Shown here: positions 1-7,479 of the stretch, in pieces
How the letters are laid out: each line of letters opens with the position of its first letter
Position numbering within the stretch: position 1 is the stretch's first letter
Source: Chitinophagaceae bacterium
GTDB lineage: Bacteria > Bacteroidota > Bacteroidia > Chitinophagales > Chitinophagaceae
Length of the DNA: 10,434 nucleotides
NCBI GenBank assembly: GCA_019454915.1
Contig: JACFNM010000035.1
Location: 1-10,434 of the forward strand
Direction: 5' to 3'
Notes under the pieces: generated by a model
Seen by the model: the letters and a program-made list of their open reading frames with translations, nothing else
Database searches by the model: none
What the model was told of the DNA's origin: nothing
Translations under genes and position numbers: made by a program

Positions 1-36
1 CCCGGTAACCCCGACATAGAAAGGCTTAGCGAGCAT
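1..36 (-). CDS. N-terminus of a P-loop kinase (partial; uridine kinase or dephospho-CoA kinase type)
   Basis: Reading the minus strand from the ATG at 36-34 gives twelve open codons to the window edge: MLAKPFYVGVTG. A hydrophobic strand followed by GVTG right after the start is how small P-loop nucleoside kinases begin. Bacteroidota uridine kinases often start with a KP(Y/F)-hydrophobic-G-(I/V)-TG run leading into GGSGSGKT, and dephospho-CoA kinases have LTGGIGSGKS at the same place. The lysine of the Walker A motif would lie just outside the window, so the family cannot be fixed. The gene would be divergent from prfA. The plus strand over the same bases also has an open frame (17 codons, stop at 52-54), which is the main alternative. 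Identity is inferred from very few residues. Confidence 0.42.
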   Translation of the reverse strand, partial: MLAKPFYVGVTG

Positions 37-61
37 ATCTCATTCGGGCTTTAGCCTTTCT
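18..61. repeat. Inverted repeat around the start of the divergent gene
   Basis: AGAAAGGCT at 18-26 is the exact reverse complement of AGCCTTTCT at 53-61, giving a 9-bp stem with a 26-base loop. On the minus strand the loop contains the ATG of the candidate kinase, and the 3' arm covers its codons 4-7. On the plus strand the stem is followed by a T-rich but interrupted run, so a weak terminator for an upstream plus-strand gene is the alternative reading. Confidence 0.4.
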
Positions 62-67
62 TCGTTG

Positions 68-87
68 TTTTGCAGTTTACTGCAAAA
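68..87. repeat. Perfect 8-bp inverted repeat with 4-base loop
   Basis: TTTTGCAG (68-75) and CTGCAAAA (80-87) are perfect reverse complements separated by TTTA. It lies between the divergent start at 36 and the prfA promoter at 119. There is no T-tract after it on either strand, so it is not a typical terminator. It could be an operator-like dyad or a transcript hairpin of the minus-strand gene; the sequence does not decide this. Confidence 0.4.
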
Positions 88-118
88 ATTGGGTTCGAAT
101 AATTGATTACACTGAAAT

Positions 119-148
119 TTGCAGAAAACAATGGCTGGATTAACTTTG
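119..148 (+). promoter_or_regulatory. Bacteroidota-type promoter for prfA
   Basis: TTG at 119-121 and TAACTTTG at 141-148 are separated by 19 bases. They match the Bacteroidota primary sigma factor pattern (TTG at about -33, TAnnTTTG at about -7) without mismatch in the conserved positions. Transcription would start near 154, leaving a leader of about 125 bases before prfA. No transcript data support it here. Confidence 0.65.
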
Positions 149-185
149 CCGCCCTTGTTTGCCGGATTCAATCGGGGGAGTTGAA

Positions 186-275
186 ATGCCCGTTATGCTT
201 GAGAGATTTAAAAGGAGAGAGGTTCTTCTCCCCGAATTTAAAATAAAAAACCTTCCACGGGATATGGTGGACTGA
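186..275 (+). CDS. Possible 29-codon leader ORF upstream of prfA
   Basis: An ATG at 186 opens 29 codons, starting [12 protein letters not shown] and ending at TGA 273-275, five bases before the prfA ATG. A strongly purine-rich GGGGGAG (174-180) sits five bases before the ATG, better than the site before most genes here. The predicted transcript start (about 154) would include the whole frame. The peptide is basic and resembles no family I know. It may be chance: 29 codons is short, and part of its DNA (GGGGAG 175-180 with CTCCCC 228-233) could instead form a leader stem. If translated, its close spacing to prfA suggests translational coupling. Confidence 0.22.
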   Translation: MPVMLERFKRREVLLPEFKIKNLPRDMVD

Positions 276-280
276 AGCCC

Positions 281-1348
281 ATGTTAGATAAATTAGAAGC
301 GATCAATGCGAGATTTGAGCAGTTGGCGATAGCCCTGACCAACCCGGAAATTGTGAATGACAATAAGAAGTTTGCCGCCACCAGTAAGGAATACCGTAGT
401 CTGGAAAAGATAGTGACGGTCTATAAAACATATAAGAAGCTGTTGGATAACATTGAGTTCAATACAGAGGTCATGCATGGTGACGATGCAGAGATGAGGG
501 ATTTGGCAAAGGAAGAACTTCCCCGGCTCGAGGAAGAAAAGGAAAAGGCGGAGTTAGAGATTCGACAGTTGCTGATACCCAAAGATCCACAGGATGAAAA
601 GAACGTTATTTTGGAAATACGTGCCGGTACGGGCGGAGATGAAGCCTCTTTGTTTGCGGGTGATTTGTTGCGTATGTACATCCGCTATTGCGAAGGCAGG
701 GGGTGGAAAACGGCTATTTTGAGTGAAAATGAGGGCACGGTGGGTGGATATAAGGAGGTGGAATTGGAGGTGACGGGCGACGATGTGTACGGTGTATTGA
801 AATTTGAAAGCGGCGTTCACCGCGTGCAGCGTGTTCCGGATACGGAAGCCAGTGGCAGAGTACACACCAGCGCGGCTACCGTGGCGGTGATGCCCCAGGC
901 GGATGAGATAGATTTTGAATTGAGGGAAAGCGATGTGAAGATGGAAACGGCGAGGAGTGGGGGCGCCGGGGGTCAAAATGTAAATAAAGTAGAAACCAAG
1001 GTGATGCTCACGCATATCCCAACGGGCACAGTAGTGGTATGCCAAACAGAGCGGTCGCAATTGGCAAACCGCGAGAAGGCTATGCAGATGCTTCGTACGC
1101 GGTTATATGAAGAGCAGGTGCGCAAGCAGGAAGAAGAGATTTCACGCCATAGGAAAAGCCTGGTGAGTACGGGAGATCGTTCGGCAAAAATCAGAACCTA
1201 CAATTTCCCCCAGGGTAGGGTGACGGATCACCGGATAGGGCTTACCGTTTACAACCTGGATGAAGTGATGAACGGAGACCTGCAGGAATTTATAGAGGCT
1301 CTTCAGTTTGCCGAGAATGCGGAGAAACTGACGCACGAAGGAGTGTAA
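281..1348 (+). CDS. prfA: Peptide chain release factor 1 (RF1)
   Basis: Class I release factor that reads UAA and UAG in the ribosomal A site and triggers hydrolysis of peptidyl-tRNA. The 355-residue length is normal for RF1. Visible parts: an N-terminal helical domain (about 1-100), then [20 protein letters not shown] at 111-130, a strong family block. The stop-codon tripeptide is P186-D187-T188 (PxT, which marks RF1, not the SPF of RF2), in the setting [20 protein letters not shown]. The universal GGQ is at 230-232, inside [16 protein letters not shown]; its glutamine is the usual methylation target. The C-terminal part includes [20 protein letters not shown]. No in-frame ATG lies upstream, so this start is favoured; a GGTGGA lies about ten bases before it. 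It is probably expressed from the promoter at 119-148 and ends in TAA. Confidence 0.98.
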   Translation: MLDKLEAINARFEQLAIALTNPEIVNDNKKFAATSKEYRSLEKIVTVYKTYKKLLDNIEFNTEVMHGDDAEMRDLAKEELPRLEEEKEKAELEIRQLLIPKDPQDEKNVILEIRAGTGGDEASLFAGDLLRMYIRYCEGRGWKTAILSENEGTVGGYKEVELEVTGDDVYGVLKFESGVHRVQRVPDTEASGRVHTSAATVAVMPQADEIDFELRESDVKMETARSGGAGGQNVNKVETKVMLTHIPTGTVVVCQTERSQLANREKAMQMLRTRLYEEQVRKQEEEISRHRKSLVSTGDRSAKIRTYNFPQGRVTDHRIGLTVYNLDEVMNGDLQEFIEALQFAENAEKLTHEGV

Positions 1349-1446
1349 AAAGGGAGACTTATGGGCTTTAGAGGACAAGGTTCCGATTTCCTTATTATTA
1401 CTCAGAATTTAACATATCATGCTTTTTTTCGCTTTTAAAGCTTGTT

Positions 1447-1475
1447 CACAGTAGTCTGCTGTGTTTTCTCCTTTT
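1447..1475 (+). terminator. Weak candidate terminator after prfA
   Basis: CACAG (1447-1451) pairs with CTGTG (1459-1463), with a possible extra T-G pair, and is followed by TTTT and a T-rich run to 1475. It is the best hairpin plus T-run in the prfA-epimerase gap, but the stem is short and the T-run is interrupted by CTCC. The gap (1349-1506) otherwise shows only AT-rich sequence and the imperfect box TTACTTTG at 1483-1490. Confidence 0.33.
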
Positions 1476-1506
1476 AGTTTATTTACTTTGTGGCTCAAAA
1501 AAAACC

Positions 1507-2562
1507 ATGAAGATTCTTATTACCGGCACAGCGGGATTTATAGGCTTTCATCTTGCTAGCTACCTGTTAAACAGGGGCGATGAAGTGGTGGGGTTGGATA
1601 GTATCAATGATTATTACGATGTGAATTTGAAGTATGGGCGTCTGGCGACAGCCGGAATAGATCGCGCATCCGTTGAATACAATAAGCTGGTGCAGAGCTC
1701 ATTACATCCAAAGTATAAATTTATCCAACTGCAGTTGGAAGATAAGACGAATTTGGAAAAGCTATTTGAAACCCAAAAATTTGACAAGGTTTGTAATCTG
1801 GCAGCCCAGGCAGGGGTTCGCTATAGTCTCACCAATCCTGATGCATATATTAATAGTAATATAGTAGGATTTATTAATATATTAGAATGTTGCCGCCATC
1901 ACCAGATTCAGCACCTGGCTTATGCAAGCAGCTCCAGCGTGTATGGTCTCAATGGCAAAACGCCTTTTGCCACTTCCGACAATGTGGATCACCCGATTTC
2001 GTTATATGCCGCCAGTAAAAAGAGCAATGAATTAATGGCGCATACTTATAGCCATTTATTTAAGATCCCCACCACGGGGCTCCGTTTCTTTACGGTGTAC
2101 GGGCCCTGGGGCAGACCGGATATGGCTTTGTTTTTATTTACCAAAGCAATAACCGAAAGTAAACCGATTCAGGTGTTCAATCATGGCGATATGAGGAGGG
2201 ATTTCACTTATATTGATGACATTATTGAAGGCGTTGTACGGGTTATTGATAATCCGCCTGCGGGCAACACCGCCTGGAATGCAGCCCATCCTGATCCTTC
2301 TTCTTCCGTAGCGCCCTTTAAGATTTATAATATCGGCAATAGCAGCCCGGTGCGGCTGCTGGATTTCATTGAAGCGATTGAAGACAACCTGGGGAAAAAA
2401 GCCGAAAAGCAAATGCTTCCCATGCAGCCGGGAGACGTGGCGGCCACTTCTGCGGATGTGCAGGATTTGGTGGATAATTTGCAATACCGCCCCAATACAC
2501 CCGTAAAAGAAGGCATAAAACGTTTTATTGACTGGTATAAAACCTATTACCGGGCAGATTAA
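1507..2562 (+). CDS. NAD-dependent sugar nucleotide epimerase, UDP-glucuronate 4-epimerase type
   Basis: Extended short-chain dehydrogenase of 351 residues. The N-terminal Rossmann fold has GTAGFIG at 7-13 (GxxGxxG), which binds NAD. The catalytic set is the serine run at 141-144 followed by Y167-AAS-K171 (YxxxK). [20 protein letters not shown] at 192-211 and the early [13 protein letters not shown] (30-42) are typical of the CapI/LspL group, which converts UDP-glucuronate to UDP-galacturonate for capsule, O-antigen or other surface polysaccharide. [10 protein letters not shown] (230-239) is another family block. Substrate is inferred from similarity; UDP-glucose or UDP-GlcNAc 4-epimerases are the alternatives. 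No glycosyltransferase or other sugar gene lies beside it. A poor promoter-like box (TTACTTTG, 1483-1490) sits 16 bases before the ATG; otherwise read-through from prfA would be needed. Confidence 0.9.
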   Translation: MKILITGTAGFIGFHLASYLLNRGDEVVGLDSINDYYDVNLKYGRLATAGIDRASVEYNKLVQSSLHPKYKFIQLQLEDKTNLEKLFETQKFDKVCNLAAQAGVRYSLTNPDAYINSNIVGFINILECCRHHQIQHLAYASSSSVYGLNGKTPFATSDNVDHPISLYAASKKSNELMAHTYSHLFKIPTTGLRFFTVYGPWGRPDMALFLFTKAITESKPIQVFNHGDMRRDFTYIDDIIEGVVRVIDNPPAGNTAWNAAHPDPSSSVAPFKIYNIGNSSPVRLLDFIEAIEDNLGKKAEKQMLPMQPGDVAATSADVQDLVDNLQYRPNTPVKEGIKRFIDWYKTYYRAD

Positions 2563-2578
2563 ATCGTGTAATTTATTT

Positions 2579-2607
2579 TTGAACTTTCTGTGAATATCAT
2601 AACTTTG
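2579..2607 (+). promoter_or_regulatory. Bacteroidota-type promoter for rimP-nusA-infB
   Basis: TTTTTG ending at 2581 supplies the TTG (2579-2581), and TAACTTTG at 2600-2607 is a perfect TAnnTTTG, with 18 bases between. The -7 box is the same octamer as in the prfA promoter. Transcription would start near 2613, about 53 bases before the rimP ATG and before the hairpin at 2627-2651. Confidence 0.65.
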
Positions 2608-2626
2608 CTGGTGGAAACAGAACGGT

Positions 2627-2659
2627 AGAAGGGAACGATTCGTTCCCTTCTTTATTTAT
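2627..2659 (+). terminator. Strong terminator-like hairpin in the rimP leader (attenuator candidate)
   Basis: AGAAGGGAACG (2627-2637) is the exact reverse complement of CGTTCCCTTCT (2641-2651): an 11-bp perfect stem with a three-base ATT loop, followed by TTATTTAT to 2659. This is the best intrinsic terminator shape in the window. It starts 64 bases after the epimerase stop, so it may simply end that transcript. However, the promoter at 2579-2607 lies upstream of it, so rimP transcripts from that promoter must pass through it, which suggests attenuation. The stem ends only 14 bases before the rimP ATG. Confidence 0.7.
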
Positions 2660-2665
2660 CAGATT

Positions 2666-3139
2666 ATGAGCAGCAGTATCGCTATTAACGCCATTACCGG
2701 TTTGGTAAACGTATTATTGGAGGACGATCCGGATTATTTTCTGGTGGAAGTAAAAATAAACCCTACCAACAATGTGAAGGTCTTCCTGGATGCAGATAAT
2801 GGAGTTTCGCTGGATAGATGCGTAAAATATAACCGGGCACTTTACAGGCAAATTGAAGAGAACGGCATTTTTGGGAAAGACAATTTCTCGCTGGAAGTAT
2901 CTTCTGCCGGGCTGGATGAGCCACTGAAGTTAAAAAGGCAATACGTTAAAAATGTAGGCCGGAACGTGGAAATTGTAATGCAGACCGGAGATAAACTGAA
3001 AGGTAAGCTTATTTCGGTAGGGGAAGGATCTATACAGGTGGTGGAAGAAGTCAAAGGAAAAGATAAGAAGAAGGATGTAATTGAACACACCCTGACATTT
3101 GATAACATTAAATCAACAAAAATTCAAATTCAATTTTAA
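2666..3139 (+). CDS. rimP: Ribosome maturation factor RimP
   Basis: RimP binds the 30S subunit late in assembly, near the S12 and central pseudoknot region, and is needed for efficient maturation. The 157-residue length is normal. The N-terminal alpha/beta domain contains the family core LDADNGVSLDRCVKYNRAL (about 41-59) and then FSLEVSSAGLDEPLKLKRQY (about 74-93), which matches the RimP signature (EVSSPG in many species; here SSAG). The C-terminal part (about 95-157) is the SH3-like barrel, with a lysine-rich loop KGKDKKKD. The gene leads a cluster with nusA and infB, an order conserved across many bacteria. The ATG has no Shine-Dalgarno; the leader just upstream is AT-rich after the hairpin at 2627-2651. 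Confidence 0.95.
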   Translation: MSSSIAINAITGLVNVLLEDDPDYFLVEVKINPTNNVKVFLDADNGVSLDRCVKYNRALYRQIEENGIFGKDNFSLEVSSAGLDEPLKLKRQYVKNVGRNVEIVMQTGDKLKGKLISVGEGSIQVVEEVKGKDKKKDVIEHTLTFDNIKSTKIQIQF

Positions 3140-3143
3140 CGAC

Positions 3144-3183
3144 ACCTTACCAAACGTTTCAACATCCGATTTTGGTTAAAGGT
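3144..3183 (+). repeat. Imperfect stem between rimP and nusA
   Basis: ACCTTACCAAA (3144-3154) can pair with TTTGGTTAAAGGT (3171-3183) over 11 base pairs with a two-base bulge and a 16-base loop. It fills most of the 58-base gap and ends 14 bases before the nusA ATG, taking in the only GG-rich element there (GGT, 3181-3183). There is no T-tract, so it is not a terminator. An RNA processing site or translation control is possible; chance is also possible. Confidence 0.33.
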
Positions 3184-3197
3184 AAAAAAGCTGTAAT

Positions 3198-4445
3198 ATG
3201 GCAAGTATTAATCTAATCGAATCCTTTCAGGATTTTAAAGACGCGGAGAATATTGACCGGCCTACCTTAATGAAGGTGCTGGAAGATGTTTTTAAAACCT
3301 TGCTCCGGAAAAAATACGGTTCAGACGATAATTTTGATGTTATCGTAAACACCGAAAAAGGAGACCTTGAAATCATTCATAGGCGTACCATTGTGGAAGA
3401 TGGTCAGGTGGAAGATCCGGTGGCGGAAATTGCCTATAGTGACGCTATTAAAATTGAACCGGACTTTGAAGTGGGAGAAGAATTATTCCAGGAAGTAGAT
3501 ATCCTGGATTTTGGGCGCCGGGCAATTCTTGCCGCCAAACAGACTTTAGCGAGTCGTATCAGTGATTTGAAGAAAAATAATCTGGTAAAAAAATATGCAG
3601 ACCGTGTGGGGGAGATCATCAGCGCAGAAGTCTACCAGGTATGGAAAAAAGAAGTGTTATTGTTAGATGAAGACGGAAATGAATTGATTATCCCGAAGTC
3701 TGAACAAATACCATCGGATTATTTTAAGAAAGGAGAGAATGTGAAGGCTGTGGTGAAGAAAGTGGAATTGAAGAATAATTCTCCGGTGATCATCTTATCC
3801 CGAACGCATCCTTCATTTCTTGCAAAACTGTTAGAAATTGAAGTGCCGGAAATTTTTGACGGACTGATTGTAATACGTAAGATAGTAAGAGAACCAGGAG
3901 AAAGGGCGAAAGTAGCTGTGGAGTCTTATGATGATCGGATAGATCCCGTAGGCGCTTGTGTAGGGATGAAAGGTAGCCGTATTCATGGTATCGTCCGTGA
4001 ATTACGAAACGAGAATATAGATGTTATCAACTGGACGAATAATACGCAGTTGCTTATCCAACGTGCGCTGACGCCTGCAAAAGTCAGTTTCATGGAAATT
4101 GATTCGGAAAGAAAGCATGCGAACGTGTTTTTGATGCCGGATCAGGTTTCGCTTGCTATAGGAAGAAGAGGCGTCAACATTAAGCTGGCTTGTGAGTTAA
4201 CCGGATACGACATTGACGTATTCCGCGACGATGAAAATGAAGTAGAAGAATTTGATATTGATTTGGATGAATTTGCAGATGAAATTGATACCTGGGTAAT
4301 TGATGAATTGAAAAGAATAGGATGCGATACGGCGCGTAGCGTACTGGATTTAACGGTGGAAGAACTCGAGAGAAGAACTGACCTGGAAAAAGAGACGATT
4401 GATGAGTTAAGAAAGGTGTTGGAAGAGGAATTCCAGAAGGGATAA
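3198..4445 (+). CDS. nusA: Transcription termination/antitermination factor NusA
   Basis: NusA binds RNA polymerase and nascent RNA, and modulates pausing, intrinsic termination and antitermination. Domains in order: N-terminal polymerase-binding domain (about 1-130, with LRKKYGSDDNFDVIVN), S1 domain (about 135-203), KH1 (about 205-295, with VGACVGMKGSRI at 251-262), KH2 (about 296-342, with the GxxG-type loop AIGRRGVNIKLA at 320-331), then a strongly acidic linker (345-363) and one helix-hairpin-helix unit (about 365-413, WVIDELKRIGCDTARSVLDL). At 415 residues it is shorter than E. coli NusA (495) because there is one C-terminal repeat-like unit instead of two, as is usual in Bacteroidota. 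No promoter box is visible in the gap before it, so it is likely co-transcribed with rimP. Confidence 0.97.
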   Translation: MASINLIESFQDFKDAENIDRPTLMKVLEDVFKTLLRKKYGSDDNFDVIVNTEKGDLEIIHRRTIVEDGQVEDPVAEIAYSDAIKIEPDFEVGEELFQEVDILDFGRRAILAAKQTLASRISDLKKNNLVKKYADRVGEIISAEVYQVWKKEVLLLDEDGNELIIPKSEQIPSDYFKKGENVKAVVKKVELKNNSPVIILSRTHPSFLAKLLEIEVPEIFDGLIVIRKIVREPGERAKVAVESYDDRIDPVGACVGMKGSRIHGIVRELRNENIDVINWTNNTQLLIQRALTPAKVSFMEIDSERKHANVFLMPDQVSLAIGRRGVNIKLACELTGYDIDVFRDDENEVEEFDIDLDEFADEIDTWVIDELKRIGCDTARSVLDLTVEELERRTDLEKETIDELRKVLEEEFQKG

Positions 4446-4494
4446 AAATCCTTCGGGAGTACTTATAAAATAAGAACAGAATAAAACAAACAAA

Positions 4495-4523
4495 TCCTGT
4501 GTTTCGATGTTGAAATAACAGGA
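4495..4523 (+). promoter_or_regulatory. Hairpin that pairs with the AGGA element before infB
   Basis: TCCTGT (4495-4500) pairs with ACAGGA (4518-4523), and TTTC (4502-4505) pairs with GAAA (4512-4515) around the loop GATGTT, with a small internal bulge. The 3' arm holds AGGA (4520-4523), which lies nine bases before the infB ATG and is the only Shine-Dalgarno-like element there. The stem would hide it. Bacteroidota rely little on Shine-Dalgarno pairing, so the effect may be on mRNA structure in general. Confidence 0.38.
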
Positions 4524-4532
4524 CATCAAAGT

Positions 4533-7454
4533 ATGGCTGAAAAAAAATTACCCCGCTTATTGGCAGCAGCTAAGGAGTTTAATATCGGACAGGAGACGCT
4601 TGTTGATTTCCTGGTAGGGAAAGGTTTTGCTAAAGAAGACCTGAAAGCGACCAGTAAGCTGACGGAGGAGATGTACGTTTCCCTTCAGGATGAATTTTCA
4701 TCTGACAAAGCAGTCAAAGCGAAGAGTGATCAGATAGAGATTCCCAAGGGAGCGATTGTTGAAGGGAGGAAAAAGAAAGACGAAGAGGAGATTCTGTTTA
4801 AGAAAGATACAAGGAAAAAGGCCGTAGTGGAAAAGGAGGCAGTTCAGGTGGAAGAACCGCCGGTGATTCCTGTTCCTCCGGAACCGGAAGTGGAGCCTGT
4901 AAAACCCACCGCTCCTGAAGATACGGCTGAACCGGAATTTGTTAGACTGGAGGTTCCCGAAATTGAGGGTCCTAAAATATTAGATAAAATTGACCTGAGT
5001 AGTATTGATTCTTCTACAAGGCCAAAAAAGACAACCAGAAAAAAAGCGACCAGGAAAGAACCAGAAAAAATGGAAGCGGGAACAGACGAAGCACCGGTAA
5101 TGGAACCGGTAACGGTGGAAGAGGAGACGACAACCACAGTTCCGGAAGCACCGGTAGAAGAGGAGACGAAAATCGTTGCAGAGGAGGAGGTGAAGCCGGC
5201 TGAGGATGCGGTGATAGAAAATATCCGCGCCGAGAAACTGGAAGGACCCAAGGTGGTTGGTAAGATCACGCTGACTCCTGAACCCGAATCACGTGCGGGA
5301 GCTAAACCCAAAGAGGAGCGGAGGAGACGTAAGCGTATTCCCATTGAAAAGAGAGATCAGGGACACCAGCAGGGAGAACATGACCAGTCTCGTGATCAAC
5401 ATAAAAGAGACGGAGCGCGCCCAACCATACAAAAACATGGTGAAAAGAGAGATAACAGACATCATGCGCCTGCCGGCCGCTTTGGACACCATGGACGGGG
5501 AGGCGACAGACAGAGAGATTCCAGGGAGGCAAAGGAAATTGACGCTAAAGAAATTCAGGATAAAATACGGGAGACCCAGGCTAAGCTTGCGGGAACTTCC
5601 CGCGGAGGAAAGAGCGCCAAAGCCAGGTTAAGAAGGGCAAGACGTGAGGAGGCGGAACAACTGTCAGAAGGGATGCAGGAGGATAATGTACTGCAGGTTA
5701 CCGAATTTGTAACGGTAAGTGAACTGGCCAACCTTATGGATGTGAGTTTTGCGGAGGTGATTGGTAAATGTATGAATCTCGGAATCATGGTTTCTATCAA
5801 CCAACGGCTTGATGCGGAGGTGATAGAGCTGGTGGCCGGTGAATTTGGGTTTGAAGTGCAGTTTATCGGTTTGGATGATGCGGAAGAGGAAGAAGCAGAA
5901 GAAATTGAAGAGAATCCCGAAGAACTGAGACCTCGTGCGCCGGTGGTTACCATTATGGGACACGTGGATCATGGTAAGACTTCATTACTTGATTATATCC
6001 GGAATGCTAAAGTAGTGGCAGGGGAGGCGGGAGGTATCACGCAGCATATGGGTGCGTACCAGGTGGCGATAGAATCGGGGAAGAAGCTGACGTTCCTGGA
6101 TACGCCAGGTCACGAAGCTTTCACGGCTATGCGTGCCAGGGGCGCCAAGGCAGCGGATATTGCCATTATTGTTATTGCCGCTGATGACGCCGTGATGCCG
6201 CAGACCCGCGAAGCCATCAGCCATGCGCAGGCTGCGGGATTGCCCATGATATTTGCGATTAATAAGGTGGATAAAGAAAATGCAAATCCTGAGAAAATTA
6301 AAGAACAATTGTCTGCCATGAATATTTTGGTAGAGGATTGGGGTGGTAAATATCAGAGCCAGGAGATATCGGCAAAAACGGGGCTCAATGTTGACGTTCT
6401 GTTGGAAAAGGTATTGTTGGAAGCTGATCTGTTGGAACTGAAGGCTAATCCTAAACGGGAGGCCTCCGGAACGGTCATAGAAGCATCTCTGGATAAAGGG
6501 CGAGGATTTTTGGCGACCATATTGATTCAGGGCGGTACCCTGCGGCAGGGCGATATCCTCGTGAGCGGTCAGTTTTTTGGACGCGTCAAGGCGATGTTTA
6601 ACGAGCGGAATCAGCGAATGGGGGAAGCCGGACCCTCAAGCCCGGTTCAGATCTTAGGACTGAATGGTGCGCCGCAGGCGGGTGAGAAATTTAAAGTGTA
6701 TCAGGATGAGGGTGAAGCGAAAGCCGTGGCAACAAGACGGGCCCAGATTCTCAGGGAACAGGGCATCCGGGCTAAGAAACACATCACGCTTGATGAAATA
6801 GGCAGGCGGCTTGCCCTGGGCAACTTCAAGGAATTGAACCTTATCATTAAAGGAGACGTGGACGGTTCTGTGGAAGCCTTGAGCGATTCATTACAGAAAC
6901 TCTCCACAGAAGAAATAGCAGTATCGGTAGTTCATAAAGCAGTGGGCGCCATAACAGAGAGCGATGTGTTGCTGGCCGCAGCCTCCGATGCAATCATTGT
7001 TGGCTTCAATGTACGACCTTCCAGCCAGGCAGCTAAGCTGGCAGAGAAAGAAGGCGTGCAGATCAAAGCGTACTCTATTATTTACAACGCCATCGAAGAA
7101 TTGAAGAGCGCGATGGAGGGGATGATGGAACCAACGCTTACGGAGAAAATAGTAGCTAACGTGGAAATAAGAGAAGTGTATAAGTTTGATAAAGCCACGG
7201 TCGCCGGTTGCCAGGTATTGGATGGCAAAATCAGCCGTAATTCAAAGGTGAGGCTGATCCGGGATGGAATTGTGATTTACCCCACGGGAGAGGGCCAAAG
7301 CGCTGAACTGGGATCCCTGAAACGGTATAAAGACGATGTAAAAGAGGTTACCAGCGGTATGGAATGCGGGCTTACCATTAAGAACTATAATGACCTGAAA
7401 GTGGGAGACGTAGTGGAGGCTTTTGAAGTAGAAGAAGAAAAAAGGAGTTTGTAA
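4533..7454 (+). CDS. infB: Translation initiation factor IF-2
   Basis: GTPase that places formyl-Met-tRNA on the 30S subunit and promotes 50S joining. It has 973 residues, long but usual for this phylum. Parts in order: a first IF2N-like domain (about 5-55, [14 protein letters not shown]), a charged, probably disordered linker (about 60-380) with Glu/Pro-rich, then Lys/Arg-rich and His/Arg/Gln-rich stretches, and a second IF2N domain (about 388-445, [17 protein letters not shown]). The G domain follows, with G1 GHVDHGKT at 476-483, switch region [12 protein letters not shown] at 500-511, G3 DTPGH at 523-527, G4 NKVD at 577-580 and G5 SAK at 613-615. Domains II to IV, including the tRNA-binding C2, run from about 640 to 973 ([15 protein letters not shown] in domain III). 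The linker contains the motif [11 protein letters not shown] (145-155) and again [11 protein letters not shown] (237-247). It sits 87 bases after nusA with no promoter box between. Confidence 0.98.
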   Translation: MAEKKLPRLLAAAKEFNIGQETLVDFLVGKGFAKEDLKATSKLTEEMYVSLQDEFSSDKAVKAKSDQIEIPKGAIVEGRKKKDEEEILFKKDTRKKAVVEKEAVQVEEPPVIPVPPEPEVEPVKPTAPEDTAEPEFVRLEVPEIEGPKILDKIDLSSIDSSTRPKKTTRKKATRKEPEKMEAGTDEAPVMEPVTVEEETTTTVPEAPVEEETKIVAEEEVKPAEDAVIENIRAEKLEGPKVVGKITLTPEPESRAGAKPKEERRRRKRIPIEKRDQGHQQGEHDQSRDQHKRDGARPTIQKHGEKRDNRHHAPAGRFGHHGRGGDRQRDSREAKEIDAKEIQDKIRETQAKLAGTSRGGKSAKARLRRARREEAEQLSEGMQEDNVLQVTEFVTVSELANLMDVSFAEVIGKCMNLGIMVSINQRLDAEVIELVAGEFGFEVQFIGLDDAEEEEAEEIEENPEELRPRAPVVTIMGHVDHGKTSLLDYIRNAKVVAGEAGGITQHMGAYQVAIESGKKLTFLDTPGHEAFTAMRARGAKAADIAIIVIAADDAVMPQTREAISHAQAAGLPMIFAINKVDKENANPEKIKEQLSAMNILVEDWGGKYQSQEISAKTGLNVDVLLEKVLLEADLLELKANPKREASGTVIEASLDKGRGFLATILIQGGTLRQGDILVSGQFFGRVKAMFNERNQRMGEAGPSSPVQILGLNGAPQAGEKFKVYQDEGEAKAVATRRAQILREQGIRAKKHITLDEIGRRLALGNFKELNLIIKGDVDGSVEALSDSLQKLSTEEIAVSVVHKAVGAITESDVLLAAASDAIIVGFNVRPSSQAAKLAEKEGVQIKAYSIIYNAIEELKSAMEGMMEPTLTEKIVANVEIREVYKFDKATVAGCQVLDGKISRNSKVRLIRDGIVIYPTGEGQSAELGSLKRYKDDVKEVTSGMECGLTIKNYNDLKVGDVVEAFEVEEEKRSL

Positions 7455-7479
7455 ACCTTTGTTAAAGAGGGTTACGGAA

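Noticed and set aside
1..54. Plus-strand open frame of 17 codons ending at TAG 52-54 (PGNPDIERLSEHISFGL), as a possible 3' end of an upstream gene.
   Set aside because: It matches no family I recognise, and the minus-strand frame over the same bases begins with ATG and a P-loop-like GVTG. The plus reading stays possible but is less supported.
85..110. GGGTTCGAAT resembling a tRNA T-loop.
   Set aside because: The flanks cannot form the five-base T stem, and no acceptor, D or anticodon arms fit around it.
842..850. PDT at the stop-codon reading position of RF1 instead of the PAT or PVT of model species.
   Set aside because: Only the first and third residues define the RF1 tripeptide, and acidic middle residues are not a sign of changed codon reading. 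The rest of the protein is typical.
554..1060. Minus-strand open frame of 168 codons inside prfA.
   Set aside because: It is the antisense shadow of a highly conserved gene, with no recognisable domain.
1461..1490. Promoter for the epimerase gene (TTACTTTG, 1483-1490).
   Set aside because: The -7 box lacks the A of TAnnTTTG, and there is no TTG at the right distance (GTG at 1461-1463 only). Too weak to list.
4844..5344. Long minus-strand and +2-frame open frames in the infB linker.
   Set aside because: They follow from the biased Glu/Pro/Lys/Arg codons of the linker. Their proteins are low-complexity Ser/Gly-rich or fragmentary and have no start context or family features.
7456..7470. Terminator after infB (CCTTT pairing with AAAGAGG).
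   Set aside because: The stem is five pairs with a bulge and no T-tract follows.
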